From JBBRZM01 sp963813635 (GTDB taxonomy: Bacteria > Actinomycetota > Acidimicrobiia > IMCC26256 > JBBRZM01), in contig CAWEZO010000007.1 in assembly GCA_963813635.1 (NCBI GenBank), forward strand, positions 868,001 to 932,000: 64,000 nucleotides of DNA. The letters are read 5' to 3'. A program made the translations under genes and the position numbers. Positions 19,172-27,884 of this stretch are shown here, one piece after another. Below the pieces are notes generated by a model. The model ran no database searches. It was not told the origin of the DNA and saw only the letters and a list, made by a program, of their open reading frames with translations. The first letter of the stretch is position 1, and the number at the start of each line of letters is the position of its first letter.

Positions 19172-20950
19172 GTGTGCCGGGTGCGTGTCGACGTGCCGGC
19201 GGTCGACCGGGTGTTCGATTATCTCGTGCCCGACTCGATGGCGCCGTTGGTGCACGTCGGCACCATCGTGCGGGTGCCACTGCACGGCCGGCGGGTACGG
19301 GCCTGGGTGATCGCCGCCGACGTGGAGCCCGAGACCACTCGCGAGCGCCTGCGTCCACTCGCCAAAGTTGCGTCCGACGGCCCACCGCCGGATGTCGTCG
19401 CGCTCTGCGAGTGGGGTGCCTGGCGCTGGGCCGGTCCGGCCGTGTCGCTGCTGCGCGCGGCGTCGGCTCCCAACGCGGTGCGTCCCGGTAGCCGGCCCGA
19501 AGGAGCTGCACCTGCGCACGATGCGCGCATCGCCGCGCCACCCGCGCGCAGTGCGCGAGTGGCCCCCCGCCACCGACCGGCGCGCGCTGGTCGACGAGCT
19601 CCTCGCCGAAGGCGGATCGAGCATCGTGATCGTGCCCGACGCGCGCCCGGGCGCCGCTCCTGGTCGCGCGCGCTCGAGGCGTCGGGCCGGCGGGTGCTCG
19701 TACTTCGAGCAGACCAGTCCGACGCAATGCGAACTGCGGCCTGGGCCGCGAGCCGCGACGGCGGGTGCGTGGTCGTCGGCGGACGCATCGCGGTGTTCGC
19801 GCCCGTGCCCGACCTCGCCCGGATCATCGTGCTCGACGAAGGCGACGAAGCACTGAAGGAGGAACGGACCCCGGCCTGGAACGCACGCGAGCTCGCAGTG
19901 GAGCGCGCCCGCGCTGCAGGGGCGTCGGCGACACTCGTGAGCCCGACCCCGACGGTCGACGCGGAGGCACTCGCCGGCACGCCGATCAGGCCGGCGCGCA
20001 CGATCGAGCGCGACGGCTGGCCGGCCATTGAAGTGGTCGATCCACGCAACGAGCCCCCGGGTACCGGCTTGCTCACCACCCGGCTTGCCACCGCGCTGCA
20101 CGCGGCGCTCGACAGCGGAGGGCGGGCGGTGTGCATGCTCAACCGGCGCGGCCGGGCGCGACTGCTTGTGTGCCGTGCATGTAACGAGCTCGCCCGCTGC
20201 GAGCTCTGCGGGGCGGCGGTACGCGCGGACGCGGATGTGTTGGCGTGTCCTCGATGTGCCGCCACACGACCCTCCATTTGCCTCAACTGTCACGCGACGC
20301 GCTTGACCACGCTGCGAGTGGGCGTGACGGGGGTACGCGATGCGCTCGGGTCGTTACTGCCCCGGTACACGGTGGTCGAGATCGACGCGGCGACCCATCG
20401 GGTCGACTCCGGTGACGTGTTCATCGGGACCGAAGCCGTCTTCCACCGCCTGCCGGTCGATCGCGCCCGGCCGGTACGACTCGTGTCGTTTCTCGAGTTC
20501 GATCAAGAGCTCCTCGCGCCGCGGTACCGCGCCGCCGAGCAGGCGCTCTGGCTCCTCGTGCGCGCGGCGCGTCTCGTCGGCGGCCGGCGCTCGACGGACG
20601 GAGGACGGGTGCTTATCCAGAGTCGCCTGGCCGACCACGAGGTGATTGCGGCGGCGCGTCACGCCGATCCGTTCCTCGTCACCGACGTCGAGCGCGAGCG
20701 CCGCGCCGCGTTGGGCTTTCCGCCGTTCGGTGGGCTCGCACTGCTGAGCGGCGCCGAAGCAGCGGTGTGTGCCGCGACCGAAGCGCTCCGCGCGTCCGAG
20801 TCGCTCACCGTGCTCGGACCCGCCGACGGCGACACGCTGCTGCGCGCCGCGACGACGACGCAGCTGTGCGATGTGCTCGCCGGCGTCGACCTCGAACCGG
20901 CGCGCGCCAAGGGTCGTCTGCGAGTGGAAGTCGACCCATTGCGCGTGTAG
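19172..20950 (+). CDS. priA: PriA-like primosomal protein N', ATPase-degenerate
   Basis: About 590 residues related to the replication-restart helicase PriA. The N-terminal DNA-binding domain starts VRVDVPAVDRVFDYLVP. The helicase region lacks a Walker A motif, with DEGDE at the Walker B position, as in the actinobacterial PriA-like proteins that have lost helicase motifs. Four CxxC pairs between about residues 330 and 375 form the zinc site. Between about 19485 and 19665 the best reading moves to another frame and returns, suggesting two compensating indels. GTG start. Confidence 0.85.
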   Translation: MCRVRVDVPAVDRVFDYLVPDSMAPLVHVGTIVRVPLHGRRVRAWVIAADVEPETTRERLRPLAKVASDGPPPDVVALCEWGAWRWAGPAVSLLRAASAPNAVRPGSRPEGAAPAHDARIAAPPARSARVAPRHRPARAGRRAPRRRRIEHRDRARRAPGRRSWSRALEASGRRVLVLRADQSDAMRTAAWAASRDGGCVVVGGRIAVFAPVPDLARIIVLDEGDEALKEERTPAWNARELAVERARAAGASATLVSPTPTVDAEALAGTPIRPARTIERDGWPAIEVVDPRNEPPGTGLLTTRLATALHAALDSGGRAVCMLNRRGRARLLVCRACNELARCELCGAAVRADADVLACPRCAATRPSICLNCHATRLTTLRVGVTGVRDALGSLLPRYTVVEIDAATHRVDSGDVFIGTEAVFHRLPVDRARPVRLVSFLEFDQELLAPRYRAAEQALWLLVRAARLVGGRRSTDGGRVLIQSRLADHEVIAAARHADPFLVTDVERERRAALGFPPFGGLALLSGAEAAVCAATEALRASESLTVLGPADGDTLLRAATTTQLCDVLAGVDLEPARAKGRLRVEVDPLRV

Positions 20951-20988
20951 GTCGGCGGGGAAGGGTCCGATTCTCGGGACCCGACTGG

Positions 20989-20994
20989 TATCCT
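20989..20994 (+). promoter_or_regulatory. Candidate -10 box giving a leaderless def transcript
   Basis: TATCCT ends 6 bases before the def GTG, so transcription would begin at or near the start codon. No ribosome-binding site precedes the GTG. A small GGGTCC/GGACCC hairpin (20964-20983) lies just upstream. Confidence 0.5.
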
Positions 20995-21000
20995 GCGGTC

Positions 21001-21525
21001 GTGGCAACGTACCCGATTCGTCTCTTCGGCGACCCTGTGCTCAAGGAGCAGTCGCGCGAAGTCGTGGAGCTCGACGGCGAGCTCGCGGGTCTCATCGACG
21101 CCATGTACGAGACGATGTACGAAAACCTCGGCGTCGGCCTCGCGGCCGCACAGATCGGTGTGCTCAAGCGGTTGTTCACCTACGACGTGGGCGACGGCCC
21201 GACAGCCGTCATCAACCCGGAGATCGTGGAGGCCGAGGGCGAGGTCGTCTTCGACGAGGGCTGCCTTTCCATCCCCGAGCTCCGCTTCGAGATCCTGCGG
21301 CCGCAGAAGGTCACGCTCCGCGGCGTCGATCTCCATGGCCGGGAGATCGTGCTCGAAGACGACGAGTTCCTCGCCCGTGCGATCCAACACGAGATGGACC
21401 ACCTCAACGGCGTGTTGCTCCTCGACCGGCTCGACCCCGCCGACCGCAAACGGGCTCTGCGAACAATGCGCAACCGCGAGCTGGTCGCGTCTGCGCCGGT
21501 GCCGGGCGGAGCGCCACGGCTGTGA
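21001..21525 (+). CDS. def: Peptide deformylase
   Basis: A 174-residue metallohydrolase removing the N-formyl group from nascent proteins. All three motifs are intact: GVGLAAAQIG, EGCLSIP with the metal Cys, and QHEMDHLNG with the two metal His and catalytic Glu. Its partner fmt, which adds the formyl group to initiator tRNA, follows after 27 bases. Confidence 0.97.
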   Translation: MATYPIRLFGDPVLKEQSREVVELDGELAGLIDAMYETMYENLGVGLAAAQIGVLKRLFTYDVGDGPTAVINPEIVEAEGEVVFDEGCLSIPELRFEILRPQKVTLRGVDLHGREIVLEDDEFLARAIQHEMDHLNGVLLLDRLDPADRKRALRTMRNRELVASAPVPGGAPRL

Positions 21526-21552
21526 ACCGCACGATCGCCTGAGGCTTCGGCC

Positions 21553-22446
21553 GTGCGAATCGTCTTCCTCGGCACTCCTGCCGACGCGGTGCCCTCGCTG
21601 CACTCGCTCGGGGCCACAGGACACGACATTGCCCTCGTCCTGACACAGCCCGACCGCCGGCGTGGCCGCGGTGTTGATCTCGTGCGGAGCCCGGTGAAGT
21701 CCGCCGCGCTCGAGCTCGGCCTCCCCGTGCTCACGCCCGGGCGCGCCAAGGAAGTCGTCGACGAAGTACGCGCGACCGGCGCGGAGCTCGGCGTCGTCGT
21801 CGCGTTCGGTCAGCTGTTGCCGCCGGCGCTGCTCGACGCACTGCCACTCGGGTTCATCAACGTGCACTTCTCGCTGCTGCCGCGCTGGCGCGGTGCCGCG
21901 CCCGTCGAACGGGCCATCCTCGCCGGCGATGCGCAGACGGGTGTCTGCATCATGGCGCTCGAAGCCGGGCTCGACACCGGTCCGGTCTACGCGCGCGTCT
22001 CCACCACGATCGGCGCGCACGAGACGGCGGGGGAGCTCCACGGCCGGCTCGTCGAGCTGGGTACTGATCTCCTGGTCGCGACGTTGCCCTCGATCGGCGC
22101 CGCAACACCCGAGCCGCAAGCCGGCGAGCCCACCTACGCCGAGAAGCTCACCGTCGAGGAGTTCGAGCTCGACTGGTCGCGTCCGGCAATGGAGCTCGCG
22201 CGGCTGGTTCGTGCCGGCAACCCGAAGCCCGGCGCGTGGACACACGCGAGCGGCAAGCGACTCAAAGTGCTGCGCGCGCATCCGGTCGACGGCGAGGCAC
22301 CCGCCGGTGCGGTCGTGGCGCCGGCCTCGGTCGGCAGCGGGCGCGGCTTGCTCGCGCTCGACGAGGTGCAACCCGAGGGCAAGCGTCCGATGAACGGCAT
22401 CGACTGGGTGCGCGGCGTGCGGCCCGCGGGCCGGCAGCTCGGGTGA
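21553..22446 (+). CDS. fmt: Methionyl-tRNA formyltransferase
   Basis: A 297-residue enzyme using 10-formyl-THF to formylate Met-tRNA. The N-terminal Rossmann domain has FLGTPADAVPSLHSL and the hallmark SLLPRWRGAAP with N and H residues nearby (INVHFSLLPRW). The C-terminal OB-like domain begins near 205. It starts at GTG and overlaps rsmB by 4 bases. Confidence 0.96.
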   Translation: MRIVFLGTPADAVPSLHSLGATGHDIALVLTQPDRRRGRGVDLVRSPVKSAALELGLPVLTPGRAKEVVDEVRATGAELGVVVAFGQLLPPALLDALPLGFINVHFSLLPRWRGAAPVERAILAGDAQTGVCIMALEAGLDTGPVYARVSTTIGAHETAGELHGRLVELGTDLLVATLPSIGAATPEPQAGEPTYAEKLTVEEFELDWSRPAMELARLVRAGNPKPGAWTHASGKRLKVLRAHPVDGEAPAGAVVAPASVGSGRGLLALDEVQPEGKRPMNGIDWVRGVRPAGRQLG

Positions 22447-23792
22447 GTTCGACGGCGAGTGTCACCAGTCGCACGCTGGCGCTCGAAGCACTGATCCGGG
22501 TCGAGGAGGGCGAGCATTCCAACGTGCTGCTCCCGCGCCTGCTCCGCGGCTCGCGCCTCGCCGACCGCGACCGCGCGTTCACGACCGACCTCGTCTACGG
22601 CACACTGCGACAGCAGGGCGCGCTCGACTGGCTGCTGGCGCGGGTGCTCGACCGTCCGCTCCCGCAGCTCGATCCGGCGGTGCGAGCCGCGGTACGCCTC
22701 GGTGCATACCAGCTCGTGGCCGGCGTGTCCGCGCACGCGGCGGTCTCGGAGACGGTCGACGCGCTCGGCGCACAGCTGCCGCGGGCCCGTGGCTTCGTCA
22801 ACGGCACGCTCCGCGCGCTCGCGCGTCTCGGCCCCTATTGGCCCCGGCCCGACGGCGATGACGTCGCCGCTGTCGCAGTGCGCACCTCGCATCCCGAATG
22901 GCTCGTCGAGCAGCTCACCGAGCTGTACGGGGCCGACGACGCGCGGGCGGTCCTCGACGCCGACAACGTCGCGCCGCCGGTGTCGCTTCGACCCAACCCG
23001 GCGCGTACCACGGCCGCGGCGCTCGAAGCGGAGCTGGTGGCGGCGGGCATCACCGTGGCGCGTGGAATGCTGGTGCCCGACGCGCTCACGGTGCGCGGCA
23101 GTGGTGACCCGGCCCGCTTGCCGGCGGTCGCCGAGGGCCGGGCGACGCCGCAGGATCAGGCGAGCCAAGCGGTTGTCCGCGTGCTCGATCCGCAGCCGGG
23201 GGAGCGCGTGCTCGACCTCGCCGCTGCGCCGGGCGGCAAGGCGACGGCGATTGCCGAGCGCGTGGGTGCCGGCGGCGTGGTGATCGCGTGCGACGTGAGT
23301 CCCGAGCGGCTCGCATTCGTGCGCACCGCGGCGTGCCGGCTCGCGTTGAACACCGTGCACGCCGCCGCTTCCGACGCTCGGGCACTGCCGTTCCGGCAGC
23401 AGATGTTCGATCGGGTGCTGGCCGACGCGCCGTGCACCGGCTTGGGAGTGCTCCGGCGGCGCGCGGAGGCGCGCTGGCGCGCGCGCCCATCGGGGGCAGC
23501 TGCGATGGCGGCGCTGCAGTGCGACCTGCTGCACGCCGCGAGCCTCGCCGTGCGACCGGGCGGCACGGTCGTGTACGCGGTGTGCACGCTCACGGAGGAG
23601 GAGACGCGCGGCGTCGACGAATGGGCGGCCACGACGCTGTCCGATCTCGTGGCCGAGCCACCGCCGGGCGCTCCCTGGCGTCCGTGGGGACGGGGTGCGC
23701 TGCTCTTGCCCCACGTGGCCGGCACCGACGGGATGTTCGTCCTGCGCCTTCGGGATCGGCCGGGAGAGGGACCGGTAACCTTGCACCCATGA
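22443..23792 (+). CDS. rsmB: 16S rRNA (cytosine-967-C5)-methyltransferase
   Basis: A 449-residue enzyme with an N-terminal NusB-like RNA-binding domain (about 1-140) and a C-terminal Rossmann methyltransferase. SAM-binding AAPGGKATAIAE lies near 262, followed by DAPCTGLG with a catalytic Cys, and VYAVCTLTEEE with the second Cys. The gene is in frame throughout and overlaps rpe by 4 bases. The fmt-rsmB-rpe order is common in Actinobacteria. Confidence 0.94.
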   Translation: MSSTASVTSRTLALEALIRVEEGEHSNVLLPRLLRGSRLADRDRAFTTDLVYGTLRQQGALDWLLARVLDRPLPQLDPAVRAAVRLGAYQLVAGVSAHAAVSETVDALGAQLPRARGFVNGTLRALARLGPYWPRPDGDDVAAVAVRTSHPEWLVEQLTELYGADDARAVLDADNVAPPVSLRPNPARTTAAALEAELVAAGITVARGMLVPDALTVRGSGDPARLPAVAEGRATPQDQASQAVVRVLDPQPGERVLDLAAAPGGKATAIAERVGAGGVVIACDVSPERLAFVRTAACRLALNTVHAAASDARALPFRQQMFDRVLADAPCTGLGVLRRRAEARWRARPSGAAAMAALQCDLLHAASLAVRPGGTVVYAVCTLTEEETRGVDEWAATTLSDLVAEPPPGAPWRPWGRGALLLPHVAGTDGMFVLRLRDRPGEGPVTLHP

Positions 23793-24452
23793 AGCTCGCC
23801 CCATCGATTCTCTCGGCCGACTTCGCCCGCCTCTCGGCCGACATCGACCGGGTCACTGACGACGCGGATCTGCTGCACGTCGACGTCATGGACGGCCACT
23901 TCGTCAACAACCTCACCATCGGGCCGCCCGTCGTCGAAGCGGTGCGCAAGCACACCGAGCTGTTTCTCGACTGCCACTTGATGATCGACAATCCCGCCGA
24001 CCTCCTCGAAGCGTTCGCGAACGCCGGTGCCGATGGCTGCACGGTGCATGTCGAGCTCGGCGATCCGCGTCCGCTGTTCGCCCAGATGCGCGCGCTCGGC
24101 GTGCGAGTCGGTTTGGCATACAACCCGGCGACGTCGTTCGACGCGGTGGAGCCGTATCTCGACCAGATCGATCTGCTGCTGACGATGAGCGTGCACCCGG
24201 GCTGGGGCGGTCAGCCGTTCACCGAGTCGGTGCTCGACAAGGTGCGTCAGGCGCGCCGGCTCGTCGACGAACGAGACCTCGACGTCGAGCTCGAGATCGA
24301 CGGCGGGATCAACCTCGACACCGCTCCCCGTGCCGCCGCCGCCGGTATCGACATCTTTGTGGCGGGAAGTGCCGTGTTCCATGCTTCGGATCCGGCGCTG
24401 GCCTGTCGACAGATCAGGGAGGCGGCAAGCCATCCGGCAGGGGGGGGCCTGA
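23789..24452 (+). CDS. rpe: Ribulose-phosphate 3-epimerase
   Basis: A TIM-barrel metal enzyme interconverting ribulose-5-P and xylulose-5-P. LAPSILSADFARL at the start, DVMDGHFV and CHLMI metal ligands, SVHPGWGGQ, and EIDGGIN near the end are present. As read, the frame continues to 24481 and overlaps the next gene by 29 bases. The last codons cross a run of eight G (24440-24447); with seven G the gene ends at TGA 24450-24452, abutting the next GTG. I infer the shorter end. Confidence 0.92.
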
Positions 24453-25384
24453 GTGTCCGAGCTCATCCTGATCGCAGATGACGACGAAGACGTCGCGAGC
24501 GCGGTCGAGGTCAATCTCCAGCTCGAGGGTTACGAGGTCCACCTCGCGCACGACGGTATCGAGGCGGTCGAGCAGGCTCGCATGCTTCAGCCTGATCTGA
24601 TCCTGCTCGACGTCGTCATGCCGGGGCTCGACGGCTTCGAGGTCTGCCGCCAGCTCCGCGCCGATCCGCGCACGATGAACTCGGCGGTGATCCTGCTCAC
24701 GGCAAAGAGCGTCGCGAGCGACAAGGTGCACGGGCTCACCGCAGGCGCCGACGATTACATCGTGAAGCCGTTCGAACCGGCCGAGCTGGTCGCGCGGGTT
24801 CGAAGTGTGCTGCGACGCGCCAACCAGATGCGTGACCTCTCGCCGCTCACCCGTCTTCCCGGCAACTTCCGCATCGCGGGGAGCTGGAGCGCCTCGTCGC
24901 GCAGCCCAACGCAGCGTTCGCGGTTGTCTACGCCGATCTCAACGAGTTCAAGTCGTTCAACGATTATTACGGTTTCCTGCGCGGCGACGAGGTGATCAAG
25001 TTCACCGCGAAGGTGCTCACCGAGGCGCTCGCTGCCAACCCGTCGGAGCCGAGCTTCGCCGGTCACGTCGGCGGTGACGACTTCGTGCTGATCGTGCATC
25101 CCGACGTCGCCGAGCCGATCAGCAACGCCATCATCGAGGGCTTCGACAGCGGGATCGCGGCGCTGTACGACTCCGACGACCGTGAGCGCGGCACGATCCG
25201 CGTCACCGACCGGCAGGGCGAGGTCCACGAGTTCGCGATCGTCTCGATCGCGGTCGGTGTCGCCCAGACGACCAACCGTCCGATCCGCACGCAGTGGGAG
25301 GCGTCTGCGATCGCCACCGAGATGAAGAGCCACGCGAAGCGGCTCCGTCGTTCGGCCTACGAGATCGACCGCCGCGAGGCGTGA
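24453..25384 (+). CDS. Response regulator with degenerate GGDEF (GGDDF) domain; frame break near 24880
   Basis: The N-terminal receiver domain (1-120) has the DDDED acidic pocket, phosphoacceptor in LILLDVVMPG and the KPF lysine. Then a GGDEF-type cyclase domain follows after a break in the GGGG run at 24878-24881; one added G restores it through DLNEFKSFN and GGDDF to TGA 25382-25384. The signature reads GGDDF instead of GG(D/E)EF and no RxxD inhibitory site is seen, so cyclase activity is doubtful. No sensor kinase is adjacent. Confidence 0.85.
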
Positions 25385-25884
25385 GCGACACCGCGCCCCG
25401 ACCGCAACTGCGGGCGAAGGTGCTCACCGTGTCCGATGGCGTTGCCGCCGGTACGCGCGATGACCGAGCCGGCACGGCGCTCGTCGCACGACTCGAACGT
25501 GCCGGCTTCGAAGTGGTCGATCATCGCGTGGTCGCCGACGGCATCGACACGGTCGCCGACTCGTTGCGCGAATGCACCTCGGGGTTCGCCGGACTCGTGG
25601 TGACGACGGGTGGCACCGGATTCGGCCCGCGCGATCTCACCCCCGAGGGCACACGTGTCGTGATCGAGCGCGACGCCTCGGGTTTCGCCGAGGCGATGCG
25701 CCAGGCGAGCAACGCCGAGGGCCGGACGTTCGGCATGCTGTCGCGTGGCGTCTGCGGTGCGATCGGCGCCGCGCTCGTCTGCAACCTGCCCGGCTCCTCC
25801 GGCGGCGCCCTCGAGTGTGTCGAGGCCGTCCTGCCGGCGATCCCGCACGCGCTCGACCTCCTCGCCGGGGGTCGCCCGCACTGA
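25381..25884 (+). CDS. MogA/MoaB family molybdenum cofactor protein
   Basis: A 167-residue molybdopterin-binding fold protein, adenylating or inserting molybdenum in molybdopterin. LTVSDGVAAGTRDDRAG opens the domain, and TTGGTGFGPRDLTPE is the family's ligand-binding signature (about residues 73-87). SRGVCGAIG follows. No other moa genes lie nearby. GTG start on the regulator's stop. MoaB and MogA cannot be separated by sequence alone. Confidence 0.88.
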   Translation: MSDTAPRPQLRAKVLTVSDGVAAGTRDDRAGTALVARLERAGFEVVDHRVVADGIDTVADSLRECTSGFAGLVVTTGGTGFGPRDLTPEGTRVVIERDASGFAEAMRQASNAEGRTFGMLSRGVCGAIGAALVCNLPGSSGGALECVEAVLPAIPHALDLLAGGRPH

Positions 25885-25904
25885 CCTGCCGGGCCCACCG
25901 CTTC

Positions 25905-25934
25905 CCAAAATAGAACTTGTTTCATTTTTGGGGC
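25905..25934 (+). terminator. Weak terminator-like hairpin upstream of the FMN riboswitch
   Basis: CCCAAAAT and ATTTTTGGGG form an imperfect stem around an AT-rich loop shortly after the MoaB-type gene. It is the only AT-rich patch for several kb. It could end the upstream transcript or simply be promoter DNA for the riboswitch. Confidence 0.35.
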
Positions 25935-25942
25935 CGTGGTGG

Positions 25943-25948
25943 TATCCT
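25943..25948 (+). promoter_or_regulatory. Candidate -10 box for the riboflavin operon
   Basis: TATCCT lies about 20 bases upstream of the FMN aptamer, the right place for the operon promoter. The same hexamer precedes def and the infC leader. No good -35 is visible. Confidence 0.45.
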
Positions 25949-25963
25949 GACCTCGACAAACAG

Positions 25964-26104
25964 GAATGCCCTCGGGGTTTGGGTGCAAGTCCCGACCGGC
26001 GGTGACCGCAGTGCGCTGCGGGAGCCCGCGAGCCCGCCGCTGCCGGCGGCGGGTTGACCAGGAAAGCCTGGGCCGACGGTGAGAGTCCGGATGGGAGAGG
26101 GTGC
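25964..26104 (+). ncRNA. FMN riboswitch (RFN element)
   Basis: The aptamer reads in consensus order: CTCGGGG, GGGTGCAAGTCCC, ACCGGCGGT, AGCCCGCGAGCC, a variable P-stem, CCAGGAAAGCCTGG, GCCGACGGTGAGAGTC and GGATGGGAGA. It precedes ribD and senses FMN. Its expression platform seems translational: see the hairpin at 26144-26169. Confidence 0.96.
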
Positions 26105-26143
26105 ACGGTTCGGCCGCGTCCTCGCGCGCCGGCCCTGGCGTCC

Positions 26144-26169
26144 TCGTCACCCGAGGGTGGAGGTGACGA
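26144..26169 (+). promoter_or_regulatory. Shine-Dalgarno sequestering hairpin of ribD
   Basis: TCGTCACC (26144-26151) is perfectly complementary to GGTGACGA (26162-26169), which includes most of the ribD ribosome site GGAGGTGA and the A of its ATG. There is no T-run, so control by FMN is expected at translation initiation, not termination. Confidence 0.7.
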
Positions 26170-27276
26170 TGTACGACGCGGGGCACGCGATGGACCGGGC
26201 GCTCGAGCTCGGTGAGTCCGCGCGGCGTCACAGCCCGCCCAATCCCTGGGTGGGGTGCGTCATCGTCGGCGATGGCGCCGTTGTCGGTGAAGGCGCCACG
26301 ATGCCGCCCGGCGGACCCCACGCCGAGATCGTGGCCCTCGAACGGGCGGGTCCACGCGCCAGAGGCACGACTGCGTTCGTGACGCTCGAGCCGTGCGCCC
26401 ACCACGGCCGCACACCCCCGTGTGCCGACGCGTTGGTGGATGCCGGCCTTGCCCGTGTCGTGATCGCGCTCGAAGACCCCGACCCTCGCGTCGCGGGCGT
26501 GGGCGCGGCCCGCCTGCGCGACCACGGAATCGCAGTCGAGATCGGCGCGGGTGCGGACCGTGCTCGCGAATCGTTGGCGCCGTACCTGCATCACCGACGC
26601 ACGGGCCGGGCCTGGTGTCTGGTCAAGACGGCGATGAGCCTCGACGGACGCATCGCCGCGGCCGACGGCTCCTCGCGGTGGATCACCGGTCCCGAAGCGC
26701 GCGCCGACGGGCACCGTCTCCGTGCCGAGTCGCAGGCGGTCGTCGTGGGTGCGGGTACCGCACTGGCCGATCGGCCGGCCCTCACCGCCCGCGACGTCCA
26801 ACCCCCGGTTGACCGACACCCTGTGCGGGTCGTGCTCGACGCGCGCGGGCGCGTGCCGGCGGAAGGGCCGTTGTTCGACACAGCGGTCGCGCCCACGCTG
26901 ATCATCACCACCGAAGCCGCGCCGTCGCATGTCATCGACTCGTGGCGCGCCGCGGGGCGCGAAAGTCGAGACAGTCGCCGCCGGGGCTGGGGGCGTCGAC
27001 CTCGAAGCTGCGCTCGCGCTGCTCGGAAGTCACGGTGTCCTGCAGGCGCTCGTCGAAGGCGGGGCTGAAGTGCACGGCGCGTTGCTGACCGCGGGGCTCG
27101 TCGATCGGGTTGTTGCCTACGTTGCGCCAACGGTCCTCGGTGCCGGCGGTCTGGATGCATTCGGTGGCCACAGGATTGCGACACTCGCGGACGCGCCTCG
27201 ATGGCAGCTCCGCACCGTCGCGGAACTCGGTGCCGACATCCGCCTCGAGTACGACTGCCACGCGGGGACGACCTGA
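26169..27276 (+). CDS. ribD: Riboflavin bifunctional deaminase/reductase (frame break near 26955)
   Basis: The N-terminal deaminase domain has zinc ligands in HAE and PCAHHGRTPPCADAL. The C-terminal reductase domain (about 145 on) has KTAMSLDGRIAA and DGSSRWIT. Together they carry out two steps in riboflavin synthesis. An extra G in the GGGG run 26954-26957 shifts the frame; correcting it gives AAGAKVETV and the intact remainder to TGA 27274-27276. ATG chosen for its GGAGGTGA site; the riboswitch controls this start. Confidence 0.94.
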
Positions 27277-27881
27277 TGTTCACCGGCATCGTCGAGGAGC
27301 TCGGCCGCGTCAAGGCCGTCATCCCCGAGAACGGGGGCGCGCGCATCGAGATCGAGGCGACCAAAGTCCTCGGCGATGCGCGCATCGGTGATTCGATCGC
27401 GGTCAACGGCTGTTGCCTGACGGTGGTCGAACGCGCCGACAACTGGTGGGCGGCTGACGCGGTGACCGAGACCCTCGAACGCACGACACTGGGCGCGCTT
27501 CATGCCGGCGATCCGATCAACCTCGAGCGACCCGTTCGCCCGCAAGACCGCTTGGGCGGCCACATCGTGCAGGGCCATATCGACGGCGTCGGCTGCGTTG
27601 CCGACCAGGTCGCGCTGCCCGACGGGTCGAGCCGCATCACGATCGAGGCGCCGCCCGAGGTCCTGCGCTACGTCGTGGAGAAGGGCTCGATCGCCGTCGA
27701 TGGCATCAGCCTGACGGTCGCCGGCGTCGCGCCCGCCCGGTTCGATATCGCCGTCATCCCCCACACGCTCGCAGTCACCACTCTTGGCGCGCGCCGTCCC
27801 GGTGCGCGCGTCAACATCGAAGTCGATGTGCTCGCGAAGTACGTGGAGCGCCTCCTCGCGCCGACCCGAGAAGGGACCTGA
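27276..27881 (+). CDS. ribE: Riboflavin synthase
   Basis: A 201-residue two-barrel riboflavin synthase, converting two 6,7-dimethyl-8-ribityllumazine to riboflavin. Begins MFTGIVEELG, with VNGCCLTVV in the first barrel and GHIVQGHIDGVG then VDGISLTV in the second. Its ATG shares a base with the ribD stop. Confidence 0.97.
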   Translation: MFTGIVEELGRVKAVIPENGGARIEIEATKVLGDARIGDSIAVNGCCLTVVERADNWWAADAVTETLERTTLGALHAGDPINLERPVRPQDRLGGHIVQGHIDGVGCVADQVALPDGSSRITIEAPPEVLRYVVEKGSIAVDGISLTVAGVAPARFDIAVIPHTLAVTTLGARRPGARVNIEVDVLAKYVERLLAPTREGT

Positions 27882-27884
27882 ACC

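Noticed and set aside
25910..25930. Possible LexA (SOS) box in GAACTTGTTTC
   Set aside because: The spacing between the GAAC and GTTT halves does not match the actinobacterial GAAC-N4-GTTC operator.
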